In this document: positions 17,359-26,342 of the stretch, one piece after another
How the letters are laid out: every line of letters starts with the position of its first letter
How positions within the stretch are numbered: position 1 is the first letter of the stretch
From: Spinactinospora alkalitolerans
GTDB taxonomy: Bacteria; Actinomycetota; Actinomycetes; Streptosporangiales; Streptosporangiaceae
Length of the DNA: 64,000 nucleotides
Direction: 5' to 3'
NCBI RefSeq assembly: GCF_013408795.1
Contig: NZ_JACCCC010000001.1
Span: 4,464,001-4,528,000, forward strand
Position numbers and translations under genes: made by a program
Notes under the pieces: generated by a model
What the model was told of the DNA's origin: nothing
Databases searched by the model: none
What the model saw: the letters and a program-made list of their open reading frames with translations, nothing else

Positions 17359-18251
17359 TACCTGCCCTCGCTCCGTTCCTTGCGGATCGTCCAGATCAGA
17401 TACGGGATGACGACCGCGGCGACCGCCAAGAGCATGTAGGAGGCGATCGTGGCGCCCTTGGCGGGGTCGCGCACCTCGAACACCATGTCGAACATGAAGA
17501 TCGCGGGGACGTCGGTGATGATCTGCTTGCCCGCGACGGCGATGATGAGGTCGAAGACCTTGAGCGACATGTGGCCGAGGATGATCACCGCCGACAGCAG
17601 CACCGGCCGCAACTGCGGGATGACGACCTTCCAGTAGACCTGCCACTCCGAGCAGCCGTCGACCCTGGCGGCCTCCCGCAGGTCCTCGGGGACCCCGCGG
17701 AAACCCGCGAGGAACAGCGCCATGATGTAGCCGGACAGCTGCCAGATCGCCGGGAGGCCCATCGCGGCCATGCCGAAGTCCGGACTGGTCCACCAGTCGT
17801 TGACCAGGGAGTCCAGGCCGAGGTTGGCGAACAGCGCGTTCAGGCCGGTGGCGCGCTCGGCCGGTGCCGGGTTCATCAGCCAGCGCCACACCAGGCCGGT
17901 GGCGATGAAGGAGACCGCCATGGGCGCCAGGTAGATCGTCCGCAGCGCGGCCTCGCCCTTGATGCCCTTGTCCAGGAGCAGGCCGAGCAGCCAGCCCAGG
18001 ACGAGGGCGCCGCCGACGAAGACGACCGTGAAGACGATCGCGTTGCCGACCGCGTTGGTCCAGCGCGGCTCGCTCCACAGGTCGATGAAGTTGGCCAGGC
18101 CGACGAAGGCGCCGTCCTGGATCGGTTTGTGCTTGTCACTCAGGGCGAGCTGGAAGTTCCAACCGATCATCCCGTAGACGAAGACCCCGATCAGGATGAT
18201 CGACGGGGACACCAGCAGCAGCCCCGGCAGCCAGGTGCGTGCGCGCCGCAC
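17358..18251 (-). CDS. sugar ABC transporter permease (MalF type)
   Basis: A 297-residue permease partner of the downstream gene. The first helix is WLPGLLLVSPSIILIGVFVY; the ATPase-contact loop is REAARVDGCSEWQVYWKVVI. The GTG at 18251 is preferred, with GAGAAGGGG a few nt upstream; another GTG at 18278 is possible. A strong hairpin separates it from the binding-protein gene. Confidence 0.88.
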   Translation of the reverse strand: MRRARTWLPGLLLVSPSIILIGVFVYGMIGWNFQLALSDKHKPIQDGAFVGLANFIDLWSEPRWTNAVGNAIVFTVVFVGGALVLGWLLGLLLDKGIKGEAALRTIYLAPMAVSFIATGLVWRWLMNPAPAERATGLNALFANLGLDSLVNDWWTSPDFGMAAMGLPAIWQLSGYIMALFLAGFRGVPEDLREAARVDGCSEWQVYWKVVIPQLRPVLLSAVIILGHMSLKVFDLIIAVAGKQIITDVPAIFMFDMVFEVRDPAKGATIASYMLLAVAAVVIPYLIWTIRKERSEGR

Positions 18252-18280
18252 GGCCACCCCCTTCTCGTTGCGCCGCACCG

Positions 18281-18320
18281 CCCCGGGCGGCCCCGCCGCT
18301 TCCGGCGGGACCGCCCGGGG
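18281..18320 (-). promoter_or_regulatory. hairpin between binding-protein and permease genes
   Basis: 17 of 18 bases pair across the arms (CCCCGGGCGGC... with ...CCGCCCGGGG) around a CTTC tetraloop. It mirrors the hairpin between cebE and cebF. A role in keeping binding-protein mRNA more abundant than permease mRNA is inferred. Confidence 0.6.
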
Positions 18321-18333
18321 ACCGGGCCGCTGT

Positions 18334-19599
18334 TTACGCCTGGGCCGCGCTGTCGAGCGCGCCCTGCAGCGTGTCGAGGTCGCCGTCCTGCAGGTAGAGG
18401 CCGAGCGCGGTGTCGATGTCGGACTTCCAGCGGTTGTTCACCGTCACGCCGTGCCAGAAGGAGCCGGCGAGCTCGTCGCTCTTCCACTGCTCCATGGCCT
18501 CGGTGAGGTACTGGCTGTCGGCGTACCGGGCCGGGTCGCCGTCGGTGCGCGCAGGGATGGAGCCCTTGAGCGGGTTGAAGATGTCCTGGCCCTCCTGGCT
18601 GGAGACCAGCTCCAGCCACGTCAGGGCCGCCTCCTGGTTGGGCGCGCCCTCCGGCAGCGTGAAGCTGTCGGAGAGCCACATGTAGGCGCCGTCGGTGCCG
18701 GGCGAGGGCGCCCAGGCGAAGTCCTCGCCCTCGGTCATGCCCAGGTCGTTGACGAAGTAGCCGGCGGCCCAGTCGCCCATGATGTTGAACGCGGCCTCGC
18801 CGTCGACGACCCGCTTGCTGGCCTCCTGCCAGTCCTCCGAGGCCGACTCCTCCTGGGAGTACTGCAGGATCTCGTCGAACCTCTCCAGCGCGGTCTGGAC
18901 CTCGGGGGTGCTCCAGTCGGCGCCCGGCTCCCACAGCGCGTTGTAGGCCTCGACGCCCAGTTCCCCGAGCAGGACGCTCTCCAGCAGGTGGTCGACGGTC
19001 CACTGCGCGCCGACGGCCAGCGGGATGACGTCGGTCTCCTCCTCGATCGTCCGGAGGTCGTCGATGAACTCGTCCAGCGTCTCCGGGGCGCCGTCGACGC
19101 CGGCCTCATCCAGGACGGAGGGGTTGTACCAGAGCACGTTGGAGCGGTGCACGTTGACCGGCACCGAGTAGATGCTGCCGTCGTAGCTGATCTGGTCGAT
19201 GAGCTGCTCGGGGTAGGCCTCGCGCAGCCCGTGCTCGTCGTAGAAGTCGTCCAGCGGCTGGAGGTAGCCGGCCTCGATGTAGTCCTGCAGCTCGGCGCCC
19301 GCGTGGCCCTGGAAGGAGTCCGGCGGGTCCTGGCTCTGCAGCCGCCCCTCCAGGACGGCCTGGGCGTTGGTGCCGGAGCCGCCGGCCACGGCGGCGTTGA
19401 CGAACTCGATGTCGGGGTTGTCCTCCTGGAACTTCTCGATCAGCGCGTTGAGGCCGGCCTCCTCGCCGCCTCCGGTCCACCAGGAGAAGACCTCGACCTG
19501 GGTGTTGCCGCCGCCGTCACCGCCTCCGCCCCCGCAGCCGGTGGCGGCCAGGACACCGGTGAGGGCGGCCGCTCCGGCCACCTTCCAGCGTGCTCGCAT
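18334..19599 (-). CDS. sugar-binding lipoprotein of ABC transporter (family 1, glucose/mannose GtsA-like)
   Basis: A 421-residue solute-binding lipoprotein with signal peptide and lipobox (LAATGC, C22), then a Gly/Asp linker. VEVFSWWTGGGEEAGLNALI and VAGGSGTNAQAVL resemble binding proteins of the glucose/mannose GtsA kind from memory. GGAAGGGA precedes the ATG. The operator 19722 lies 123 bp upstream. With the LacI and PfkB genes this forms a sugar uptake and phosphorylation locus; the actual sugar is not determined. Confidence 0.88.
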   Translation of the reverse strand: MRARWKVAGAAALTGVLAATGCGGGGGDGGGNTQVEVFSWWTGGGEEAGLNALIEKFQEDNPDIEFVNAAVAGGSGTNAQAVLEGRLQSQDPPDSFQGHAGAELQDYIEAGYLQPLDDFYDEHGLREAYPEQLIDQISYDGSIYSVPVNVHRSNVLWYNPSVLDEAGVDGAPETLDEFIDDLRTIEEETDVIPLAVGAQWTVDHLLESVLLGELGVEAYNALWEPGADWSTPEVQTALERFDEILQYSQEESASEDWQEASKRVVDGEAAFNIMGDWAAGYFVNDLGMTEGEDFAWAPSPGTDGAYMWLSDSFTLPEGAPNQEAALTWLELVSSQEGQDIFNPLKGSIPARTDGDPARYADSQYLTEAMEQWKSDELAGSFWHGVTVNNRWKSDIDTALGLYLQDGDLDTLQGALDSAAQA

Positions 19600-19721
19600 A
19601 GCAGTTCCCTTCCGGCGGCCGCGCCTTCGCGCGGCACGACTACGCCGTTCTCCGCATGCGGCCATGACCTGCGGGTCCACCGGGTGTCACGGGATACGGC
19701 AACCTGACGTGACACAGGTCA

Positions 19722-19735
19722 TGACAACGTTGTCA
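19722..19735. promoter_or_regulatory. LacI-type operator before the ABC importer
   Basis: TGACAACGTTGTCA, identical to the palindrome at 14244. It sits upstream of the binding-protein gene and ties the importer to the LacI regulator 5 kb away. Confidence 0.85.
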
Positions 19736-19894
19736 ATGGACATATCCAGTCATCTCCGAACAGTTTCTGTCAAGGCGTGCGCGGATAACGTCTCGGCATA
19801 CCAGAAGGCGTCCCCGATGACCTGGGGCGATCCGGGCGGCCACCGAAAAAACGGGGCGAAGGGGCCGGGATCGAAAGAAGTCCGAAGAGGAGAG

Positions 19895-20392
19895 CTAGAG
19901 GATGCTGCCCTCGTGCCGCAGCAGCCACTCCTTGCGGGGCAGCCCGTAGCCGTAGTGGTGCAGCGATCCGCCGGCGGCCACCACGCGGTGGCAGGGCACG
20001 ATGGGCGCCACCAGGTTGCCGGCGCAGGCGCCCCCGGCGACGCGCGCGGCCGAGGCCGGCAGTCCGGCCGCCGTGGCCAGGCCGCCGTAGCTGACGGTGC
20101 CGCCGGCCCGCACCTCGCGCATGACCGCCCACAACCGCTCCCTCGTCGGCGTGGACGGCTGGTGGACGGGGATGTCGTCGAAGGCGTCGATCTCACCCTC
20201 GAAGTAGCGGCGCACCGCCGCGCCGATCGCGCCGAGGTCGGTCACCTCCGTCAGCGGCTCGCGCAGCGAGGGGTGCAGGTCGCGGTGCAGCCGGGCGGGA
20301 TCGGCGTGGAAGCCGGCGCCCACGCAGCACCCCTGGCGCTCCAGGAGGCTGAGTGCGCCGATGGGCGTCTCCATGACCAGGGCCTTGATCAT
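19895..20392 (-). CDS. ogt: methylated-DNA--protein-cysteine S-methyltransferase
   Basis: A 165-residue suicide DNA-repair protein that takes the alkyl group from O6-alkylguanine onto its own cysteine. The active site is in IVPCHRVVA (C134). SYGGLATAAGLPASAARVAG is the DNA-binding helix region with the arginine finger. The usual NP before the active site reads NLVAP here. The ATG at 20392 has GGGAGAG upstream. It stands alone; neither ada nor alkA lies beside it. Confidence 0.93.
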   Translation of the reverse strand: MIKALVMETPIGALSLLERQGCCVGAGFHADPARLHRDLHPSLREPLTEVTDLGAIGAAVRRYFEGEIDAFDDIPVHQPSTPTRERLWAVMREVRAGGTVSYGGLATAAGLPASAARVAGGACAGNLVAPIVPCHRVVAAGGSLHHYGYGLPRKEWLLRHEGSIL

Positions 20393-20527
20393 CGCGCACT
20401 CTCCCCCGTGTCCACCGCGCACCGACCGCCCCAGTAAACCAGGCCGGTGTGACAGAACCGGCCCCGCGCACGGGGGCGCCCGCCGTCGGCCGGATCCGGG
20501 CCGGACCCGACCGACGGCGCGGCGAGG

Positions 20528-22828
20528 CTAGTCGGCCGCGAGGTCGGCGCGGACCCGGCGGGCCGCCTCGACCATGTTGCGCAGCGCCGGTTCCACCTCG
20601 GCGTAGCCGCGCGTCTTCAGGCCGCAGTCGGGGTTGACCCACAGCCGGTCCGACCGCACCGCCCGCAGGGCGGCGCGCAGCGACGCCTCGATCTCCGCCA
20701 CCGAGGGCACCCGCGGCGAGTGGATGTCGTAGACGCCCGGACCGATCCCCCTGCGGTACCCGGCGGCGGCGAGGTCTTCGACCAGCTCCATGTGCGACCG
20801 GGCCGCCTCGACGCTGGTGACGTCGGCGTCGAGCGCGTCGATCGCGCCGACGATTCGGCCGAACTCCGAGTAGCACATGTGCGAGTGGATCCAGGTGGTC
20901 GTGCCGACGCCGGAGGTGGCCAGCCGGAACGCGCCGACGGCCCAGGTCAGGTAGTCGGCGCGGTCCTCCTCCCGCAGCGGCAGCGACTCGCGCAGCGCCG
21001 CCTCGTCGACCTGGATGTGCCGGATGCCCGCGCGCTCGAGGTCGGCGACCTCGTCGCGCAGCGCCAGCGCGACCTGCCGGGCCGTCTCGGCCGGCGGCTG
21101 GTCGTCGCGGACGAAGGACCACGCCAGCATGGTGACCGGCCCGGTGAGCATGCCCTTGACCGGCCTGGCGGTGCGGGACTGCGCGTAGGTGGTCCACTCC
21201 ACGGTCATCGGTTCGGGCCGGGAGACGTCGCCGAACAGGATCGGCGGGCGGACGCAGCGCGAGCCGTAGGACTGCACCCACCCGTGCCGGGTGCTCGCGT
21301 AACCCGCCAACTGCTCGGCGAAGTACTGCACCATGTCGTTGCGCTCGGGCTCGCCGTGGACCAGGACGTCCAGGCCGATGTCCTCCTGCAGCGCGATCAC
21401 CCGGTCGATCTCGGCGCGCATGCGCCGCTCGTACTCGGTCCGGTCGATGCCGCCCGCGCGGTGGGCGGCGCGCGCGGCCCTGACCTCGTCGGTCTGCGGG
21501 AAGGAGCCGATCGTGGTGGTCGGCAGCAGCGGCGGCGCGGCCGAGGCCGCCGACCCGGCGCGGGCCGCGGACCGCTGCTCGTGGTCGACGCGCTCGGCCG
21601 CGTCCCCCAAGGCGTCCAGACGGGCGCGCACCCGCTGGTCGACGAAGGACGCGGGAACCGGTGCGGCGGCGCGCGTCCACCCCGCTCCGGCGCCGGGCGC
21701 CTGCTCCCCGCCCGCGAGCCTGCGCCCGAGCAGCACCACCTCATCGGCCTTCTGCCGGGCGAAGGCCAGCCGCTCCCGCAGAGCGGGGTCCAGACCGGTC
21801 TCCGCGTCGAGGTCGATCGGCACGTGCAGCAGCGAGCAGCTCGTGCTCACCACGACCTCGCCGGCCAGGCCCAGCAGGGAGGTCAGCGTGGACAGCGCGG
21901 CGGGGACGTCGGTGCGCCAGACGTTGCGGCCGTCGACCACGCCAGCCACCAGGGTCCGCTCACCCAGGCCGGAGACGGCGGCGAGGTCGCGCAGGGAGTC
22001 GGGCGCGGTGACCAGGTCCAGCCCGATCGCCTCGACGGCGGTGCGCTTGAGCGCGGCGACGGCGTCGGGGCCGATGGAGCCGAAGTAGGTCTGCACCAGC
22101 AGTCGGGGCCGTCCGGCGACGCGGCCGAGCCGGGCGTAGGCGCGTTCCAGTTCGGGCAGTGCGGCCCGCCCCGCATCGGTGGCCAGGATCGGCTCGTCGA
22201 GCTGGACCCAGCCCGCTCCGGCGGCGCCGAGCTCGTCGAGCAGGGCGGCGTAGCAGGCGAGCAGGTCGTCCAGGAGCTCCAGGGGCCGCCACCCCGGCGG
22301 TGCGTCAGCGGCCGGCTTGGCCAGCAGCAGGAAGGTGAGCGGGCCGACCAGCACCGGCCTGGTCTCCATGCCCAGCCCTCGCGCCTGGCAGTACTCCGAG
22401 AGCGGTTTGCGCCCGGCCAGGCGCGGCCGGGTGGCCGGCGAGAGCTCGGGCACCAGGTAGTGGTAGTTGGTGTCGAACCACTTCGTCATCTCCAGCGGCG
22501 GGACGTCGTCGGCGCCCCGGGCCATGGCGAAGTAGCGCGCCAGTTCGGCCTCGCGGCCGTCGCGCCCGGCGGCGACCCCGGCGAATCTCGGTGGGACCGC
22601 GTCGAACAGGACGGCGGTGTCCAGGACGTGGTCGTAGTAGGAGAACGTGTTGGACGGGATGTGCGCGATCCCGGCGTCGCGCAGCGCCTCCCAGACGGTG
22701 CGGCGCAGCCGGGCGCCGACCGCGTCCAGGGCCGGCGCGTCGATGCCGCCGGCCCAGAAGGACTCGGTGGCGCGCTTGAGCTCTCGGTCGGCCCCGATGC
22801 GGGGGTAGCCCAGAACGGTCGTCGTCAT
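20528..22828 (-). CDS. metE: cobalamin-independent methionine synthase
   Basis: A 766-residue enzyme that transfers a methyl group from 5-methyltetrahydropteroyl-polyglutamate to homocysteine, making methionine without B12. Both barrels are intact: N-terminal [16 protein letters not shown], and C-terminal zinc-site pieces HSHMCYSEF and [12 protein letters not shown]. The ATG at 22828 overlaps a short upstream ORF by ATGA, and its own ribosome site is weak, which suggests coupling. A cobalamin riboswitch upstream would shut it off when B12 is available. Confidence 0.96.
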   Translation of the reverse strand: MTTTVLGYPRIGADRELKRATESFWAGGIDAPALDAVGARLRRTVWEALRDAGIAHIPSNTFSYYDHVLDTAVLFDAVPPRFAGVAAGRDGREAELARYFAMARGADDVPPLEMTKWFDTNYHYLVPELSPATRPRLAGRKPLSEYCQARGLGMETRPVLVGPLTFLLLAKPAADAPPGWRPLELLDDLLACYAALLDELGAAGAGWVQLDEPILATDAGRAALPELERAYARLGRVAGRPRLLVQTYFGSIGPDAVAALKRTAVEAIGLDLVTAPDSLRDLAAVSGLGERTLVAGVVDGRNVWRTDVPAALSTLTSLLGLAGEVVVSTSCSLLHVPIDLDAETGLDPALRERLAFARQKADEVVLLGRRLAGGEQAPGAGAGWTRAAAPVPASFVDQRVRARLDALGDAAERVDHEQRSAARAGSAASAAPPLLPTTTIGSFPQTDEVRAARAAHRAGGIDRTEYERRMRAEIDRVIALQEDIGLDVLVHGEPERNDMVQYFAEQLAGYASTRHGWVQSYGSRCVRPPILFGDVSRPEPMTVEWTTYAQSRTARPVKGMLTGPVTMLAWSFVRDDQPPAETARQVALALRDEVADLERAGIRHIQVDEAALRESLPLREEDRADYLTWAVGAFRLATSGVGTTTWIHSHMCYSEFGRIVGAIDALDADVTSVEAARSHMELVEDLAAAGYRRGIGPGVYDIHSPRVPSVAEIEASLRAALRAVRSDRLWVNPDCGLKTRGYAEVEPALRNMVEAARRVRADLAAD

Positions 22829-22869
22829 CGGGCACCGCCCCCCGCTGAAGTGCGGGCACGGGTTCTCAT
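22825..22869 (-). CDS. 14-codon leader ORF coupled to metE
   Basis: ATG at 22869 encodes [14 protein letters not shown] and ends in TGA overlapping the metE ATG as ATGA. GAGGGGAAG lies just upstream, a much better ribosome site than that of metE. An in-frame ATG 30 bp further upstream is also possible. It lies between the B12 aptamer and metE. Translation is inferred from the ribosome site and the exact overlap. Confidence 0.55.
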   Translation of the reverse strand: MRTRARTSAGGGAR

Positions 22870-23019
22870 CAGCTTTTCTTCCCCTCGTCGAGCAGCCATG
22901 AGGTCCGGCCGCCGAGGAGGGGGCGGGCGCGCGGGCAGGGCGTGGGACGCGCCGCACCCGCCGTCACCCGGCCCTCCCTCGGGGCCGCGGACCACCGCGG
23001 GCGCGCGCTGCGTCCGCGG

Positions 23020-23222
23020 GCGGTGGCAGGTCTTCGGACTCGCGGGCGCGGCGCGGCGGCGTTTCGCCGCGCCTCCTACCGGCCGTCGCTTCCCGGGCGC
23101 GTTCGGCGCCCAGTGCTCGTGACGGCTGTCGTTCCCGCTCACCGCTGCGGGGCAGTCCCGGATTCGCACCGGGTTCCCTCTTGCGACACGTGGGGGCCGC
23201 GGCTCCCACGTGAACCAACCGC
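23020..23222 (-). promoter_or_regulatory. cobalamin (B12) riboswitch controlling metE
   Basis: Read on the minus strand, the RNA holds the conserved B12-aptamer core: GGGAACCCGGTGCGAATCC, then GGGACTGCCCCGCAG, GGGAACGAC, GAGCACTGG, and near the 3' end GAGTCCGAAGACCTGCC. A TATACT -10 element (23235-23230) would start the transcript at the 5' edge. An 8-bp stem (CCGCGGAC/GTCCGCGG, 22985-23019) follows the aptamer and may be part of the switch. B12-bound RNA is expected to lower metE expression. Confidence 0.95.
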
Positions 23223-23235
23223 GATCGGCAGTATA

Positions 23236-23643
23236 GGCCGAGCCCTTCCGCAGGCACCGGCCGGCACCGGGGGTCCGCGGGCGCGGCGCCTCGATGCCGG
23301 CCGGCGGCGATTGTCCGGATGTGGTCGTGCGCCCCGATGATCCGGCGGCGGTGCGGCGCAGCGGGAGACCCGGCCCCTCCTGCGGTGGAGAAGGCCCACG
23401 TCACAGCAGCCTGGGGTGTTCGTCACCCGCGCCGGAAAAACGGCTGATGGGCCGGCCCCGCGCGTGCTGTCACCGGTATGGGCGTACCTGCCCACCCCGC
23501 CGAAGTCATACCCTCGTTCGATGGGCCGGATCGACACCACCGCGAACCTGTGCCGACCGGTCGGAGCCGGACCCCCCGCTCCCCTCCCGCGAAACACGGG
23601 TCGCCCCCTCATGATCTGACGAACGCGAAAGACTGCCGTCCCC
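23236..23643. other. 408-bp divergent gap between metE leader and deacetylase gene
   Basis: It holds the metE promoter at its left edge and presumably the deacetylase promoter. Nothing else is convincing; open frames crossing it read as Arg/Pro-rich noise. Confidence 0.4.
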
Positions 23644-25233
23644 TTGAAGAACCCTCCCGAGCCCCACCCGTCCTCCTGCGGAAGCACCGCGGCAAGCAGC
23701 ATCAGGAACAGCACCGGCAGCGCCGCCCTCCGGGTCCGCGGCGGTCGCGGCGCCGTGCGCGCCTTCGGTGCCGCCGCCATCGCGGTCGCGGCCGTCCTGT
23801 TGGTCGGCGCGTGCTCGGAGGAGGGGAACGCCGAGCAGACCTCGGGCGGCGGGTCCGAGGAGCGCCCCAAGGCGACCGGCGCGCCCGAGGAGCTCACGGC
23901 CGTCGACCCCGAGCACGTGGTCGGCCTCGGCGAGGAGAGGTCCTCCGAGGACGGCGGCGTCGCGATCGACATCGCCTACCCCACCGTCCCCAACGCCGAC
24001 CCGCTGAACGAGCGTCTGGGGGCGGTCACCGCCCGGGAGGCCGACGACTTCAAGGCGGCCAACCCCGGGGCGAAGAACCTCTCGATCTCCTGGGGCCTGA
24101 CCGCGGCCGGCGACGACGTCGTGGGCGTGCGCCTCACCCAGGACGAGGAGGACTCCGAGGGGCCGCGCACCGGGTACTCCACGTACTGGTACGACGCCGC
24201 GAACGAGCACCCGGCCCTCTCCACCGAGCTCCTCGCGGGGCAGGAGGAGCTCCAGGAGCTCGACGGCCTGGTGAAGGAGCGGTTGAAGGACGAGGAGGGC
24301 GTCGACCTCTCCGCGATCCAGCCGATCGCGCGCACCTACGACTCGATGGGCTTCAACCCCGACGGCGACCTCGTGGTGGAGTTCGACGAGGGCCAGGTCG
24401 CCGATGCCGGCGCCGGGCGGGTCTTCGCCGTGGTGGACAGCGAGGAGGCCGATCCGCTGCTGTCGGACTTCGGCGAGCGCGCGCGGGCGGCGGCCACCGT
24501 CGTCACGCCCGACTTCGAGATCCCCGAGCCGCCCTCGGCGCCCAAGGACGGCGCCGAGCAGGGCGCGGCCCCCGGTGTCATGCCGGTGGGCGCGGAGGAC
24601 GTCGACTGCGCCGACCCCGAGTCCAAGTGCGTCGCGCTCACCTTCGACGACGGCCCGGGCGAACGCACCCCCGAGCTGCTCGACGCGCTCGCCGAGCACG
24701 ATGCCAGGGCCACCTTCTTCGTCACCGGCGGACCCGTCAGGGAGCACCCCGAGACCCTGCGCCGCGAGTACGCCGAGGGCCACGAGGTCGGCAACCACAC
24801 CGTGAACCACCCGGACCTGGCCACGCTCTCGGCCGGTGAGGTCGGCGACGAGCTGAGCACCGTCAACGCGCTCATCCGGCGCGAGACCGGCCATCGGGTC
24901 GGCCTCATGCGCCCGCCCTACGGCTCGACCGACGACACCGTCTCCCAGGTGTCGGAGGAGCAGGGGCTCGCCGAGATCATCTGGAGCATCGACACCAACG
25001 ACTGGAAGGACCGCGACTCCGGCATCGTCGCCAAGCGCGCGGTGCGGGACATCCGGCCGGGGTCGATCGTGCTCATGCACGACATCCACGACACGACGAT
25101 CGACGCGGTCCCCACGATCCTGGAGAAGCTGGAGAAGAAGGGTTACACCATGGTGACCGTCTCCCAGTTGCTGGGGGACACCGATCCGGGCGAGTCCTAC
25201 ATGGACGGCCACCCCGAGGAGCCCGCCGAGTAG
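23644..25233 (+). CDS. lipoprotein polysaccharide deacetylase (carbohydrate esterase 4) with N-terminal DUF3298-like region
   Basis: A 529-residue envelope protein. A long basic N-region leads to a hydrophobic stretch and lipobox (VLLVGAC, C57). Residues about 100-290 form a RsiV/DUF3298-like domain. The C-terminal CE4 domain has TFDDGPG (D335, D336), GNHTVNH (metal ligands H385 and H389) and RPPYG (R423), all intact. It would remove N-acetyl groups from peptidoglycan or another wall glycan, as PdaC does. The TTG start at 23644 has a poor ribosome site, so the true start could differ. Confidence 0.88.
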   Translation: MKNPPEPHPSSCGSTAASSIRNSTGSAALRVRGGRGAVRAFGAAAIAVAAVLLVGACSEEGNAEQTSGGGSEERPKATGAPEELTAVDPEHVVGLGEERSSEDGGVAIDIAYPTVPNADPLNERLGAVTAREADDFKAANPGAKNLSISWGLTAAGDDVVGVRLTQDEEDSEGPRTGYSTYWYDAANEHPALSTELLAGQEELQELDGLVKERLKDEEGVDLSAIQPIARTYDSMGFNPDGDLVVEFDEGQVADAGAGRVFAVVDSEEADPLLSDFGERARAAATVVTPDFEIPEPPSAPKDGAEQGAAPGVMPVGAEDVDCADPESKCVALTFDDGPGERTPELLDALAEHDARATFFVTGGPVREHPETLRREYAEGHEVGNHTVNHPDLATLSAGEVGDELSTVNALIRRETGHRVGLMRPPYGSTDDTVSQVSEEQGLAEIIWSIDTNDWKDRDSGIVAKRAVRDIRPGSIVLMHDIHDTTIDAVPTILEKLEKKGYTMVTVSQLLGDTDPGESYMDGHPEEPAE

Positions 25234-25535
25234 TCTCCGGATCCCTCGTGAGCAAGGGCCCAGCGGGTCCCTGTACGAAAATGTCCCTGGTCGCGCATAG
25301 GGTGGGACGCCGTGAGCGAGAGCCGCGAGCGAGATCGGCCGGGCGGTCGGCCCGTGACGGCCCGACCGGGCGTCGACTCCGGTACCCGCATCCGAGCAAT
25401 CCAAATCATCCCACGGTGTCCTGAATCGGCCCGCTTATCCGTCCTGTCAGCGGGAACCCGACGAGTGAGCGCCAGCGCCCAAGTGGACAACGACGCCCAC
25501 GGCACCACCCCCAAGAGTTCGGAAGGGACGGGCTG
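25234..25535. other. 302-bp gap upstream of DUF6461 gene
   Basis: No gene is firmly supported. A 74-codon frame (25312-25536) touches the next start as TGATG but has no ribosome site or recognisable composition. The region probably carries the DUF6461 promoter. Confidence 0.35.
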
Positions 25536-26144
25536 ATGTCCGCTGCGTTTGCCCGCGACTACGCCTGGCTGCAGGAGAGCCAGCCGGACCTCGCCGAGGC
25601 ATACTGTCTGTCCTATGTGCGCGGATTGACCAGGACCGAGGCGCTGCGGCGGCTCGGCGTCAGCGAACGCAGGCTGCGCTCGCTGCCCATCGCCGAGGCG
25701 CTGGAGGCGTGCCTGTGCGCCGAGGAGGCGCCCCCGATGACGGCGCACGCGCTGCGCGTGAACGGCTGGTCGGTGATCGTGGAGCCCACCGGGTGCAGGG
25801 CCACCCGTCCGGAGCTGTACCGCGCGCTGTCCGCCGGGACCGAACTGGTGTCGGTGCGCGTGGTGATGGAGCACCGCTACGAGTTCCGCTGGGTGATCGA
25901 CGGCGTGCTGCAGACGTTCTTCGACGCGCGCCGACCGGACCGGCGCCGCGGTGTCCGGCCCGACGCGCTGCTGGAGGAGATGGCGGCGGTGGGGCTGACC
26001 CCCGGCCCCGGCGGACCCGACCCGGGGGCCGCGACGCTGGCGCTGGCCGAACGGGTGACCGGCGTCCGGATGCGCCCCGAGCACCTGGCCGGCCCGCTGC
26101 TGGGCGCCGAACTCGACAGCGCCCGCCCCCTGGCGGCGCACTAG
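25536..26144 (+). CDS. DUF6461 family protein
   Basis: A 202-residue cytoplasmic protein of an actinobacterial family without known function. The N-terminal third (EAYCLSYVRGLTRTEALRRL) and the GWSVIVEPTGCRA strand are the family pattern, followed by a VSVRVVMEHRYEFRWVIDG sheet region. GGAAGGGA precedes the ATG. It stands alone. Its TAG stop is followed immediately by intergenic repeat A, and pyrD converges from the other side. Confidence 0.75.
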   Translation: MSAAFARDYAWLQESQPDLAEAYCLSYVRGLTRTEALRRLGVSERRLRSLPIAEALEACLCAEEAPPMTAHALRVNGWSVIVEPTGCRATRPELYRALSAGTELVSVRVVMEHRYEFRWVIDGVLQTFFDARRPDRRRGVRPDALLEEMAAVGLTPGPGGPDPGAATLALAERVTGVRMRPEHLAGPLLGAELDSARPLAAH

Positions 26145-26145
26145 A

Positions 26146-26314
26146 CCGCTGATGGGAGAGGGCGGGGACTGTCTCCAGGCCCTGCCGTGGTTCTGCGGGC
26201 CTGGTGAGGCTGTCGTCAGGCGCGCAGCGTCCGGCGACGCGCCGGCGGCAGCCTTCCCACGTCATGCGGTGGTGAACGAAAGGACTGCGACCACAGCCCC
26301 CACTCCCGTCAACG
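26146..26314. repeat. dispersed intergenic repeat family A, copy 1
   Basis: Begins 2 bp after the DUF6461 stop with CCGCTGATGGGAG and ends with the near-inverse CTCCCGTCAACG. The interior (GGGACTGTCTCCAGG, GCGGGCCTGGTG, GGCAGCCTTCCC, GTCATGCGGTGG) aligns over about 150 bp with the minus strand of copy 2. It lies between convergent genes. Lacks the GACTCGGCACACTAG end found in copies 2-4. Confidence 0.8.
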
Positions 26315-26342
26315 CTCCAACCCCGCTGTCCCCGGAGGGGCT

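Noticed and set aside
25312-25536. 74-codon ORF touching the DUF6461 start
   Set aside because: No ribosome site, no recognisable composition, and more likely promoter DNA. The TGATG overlap alone is not enough.
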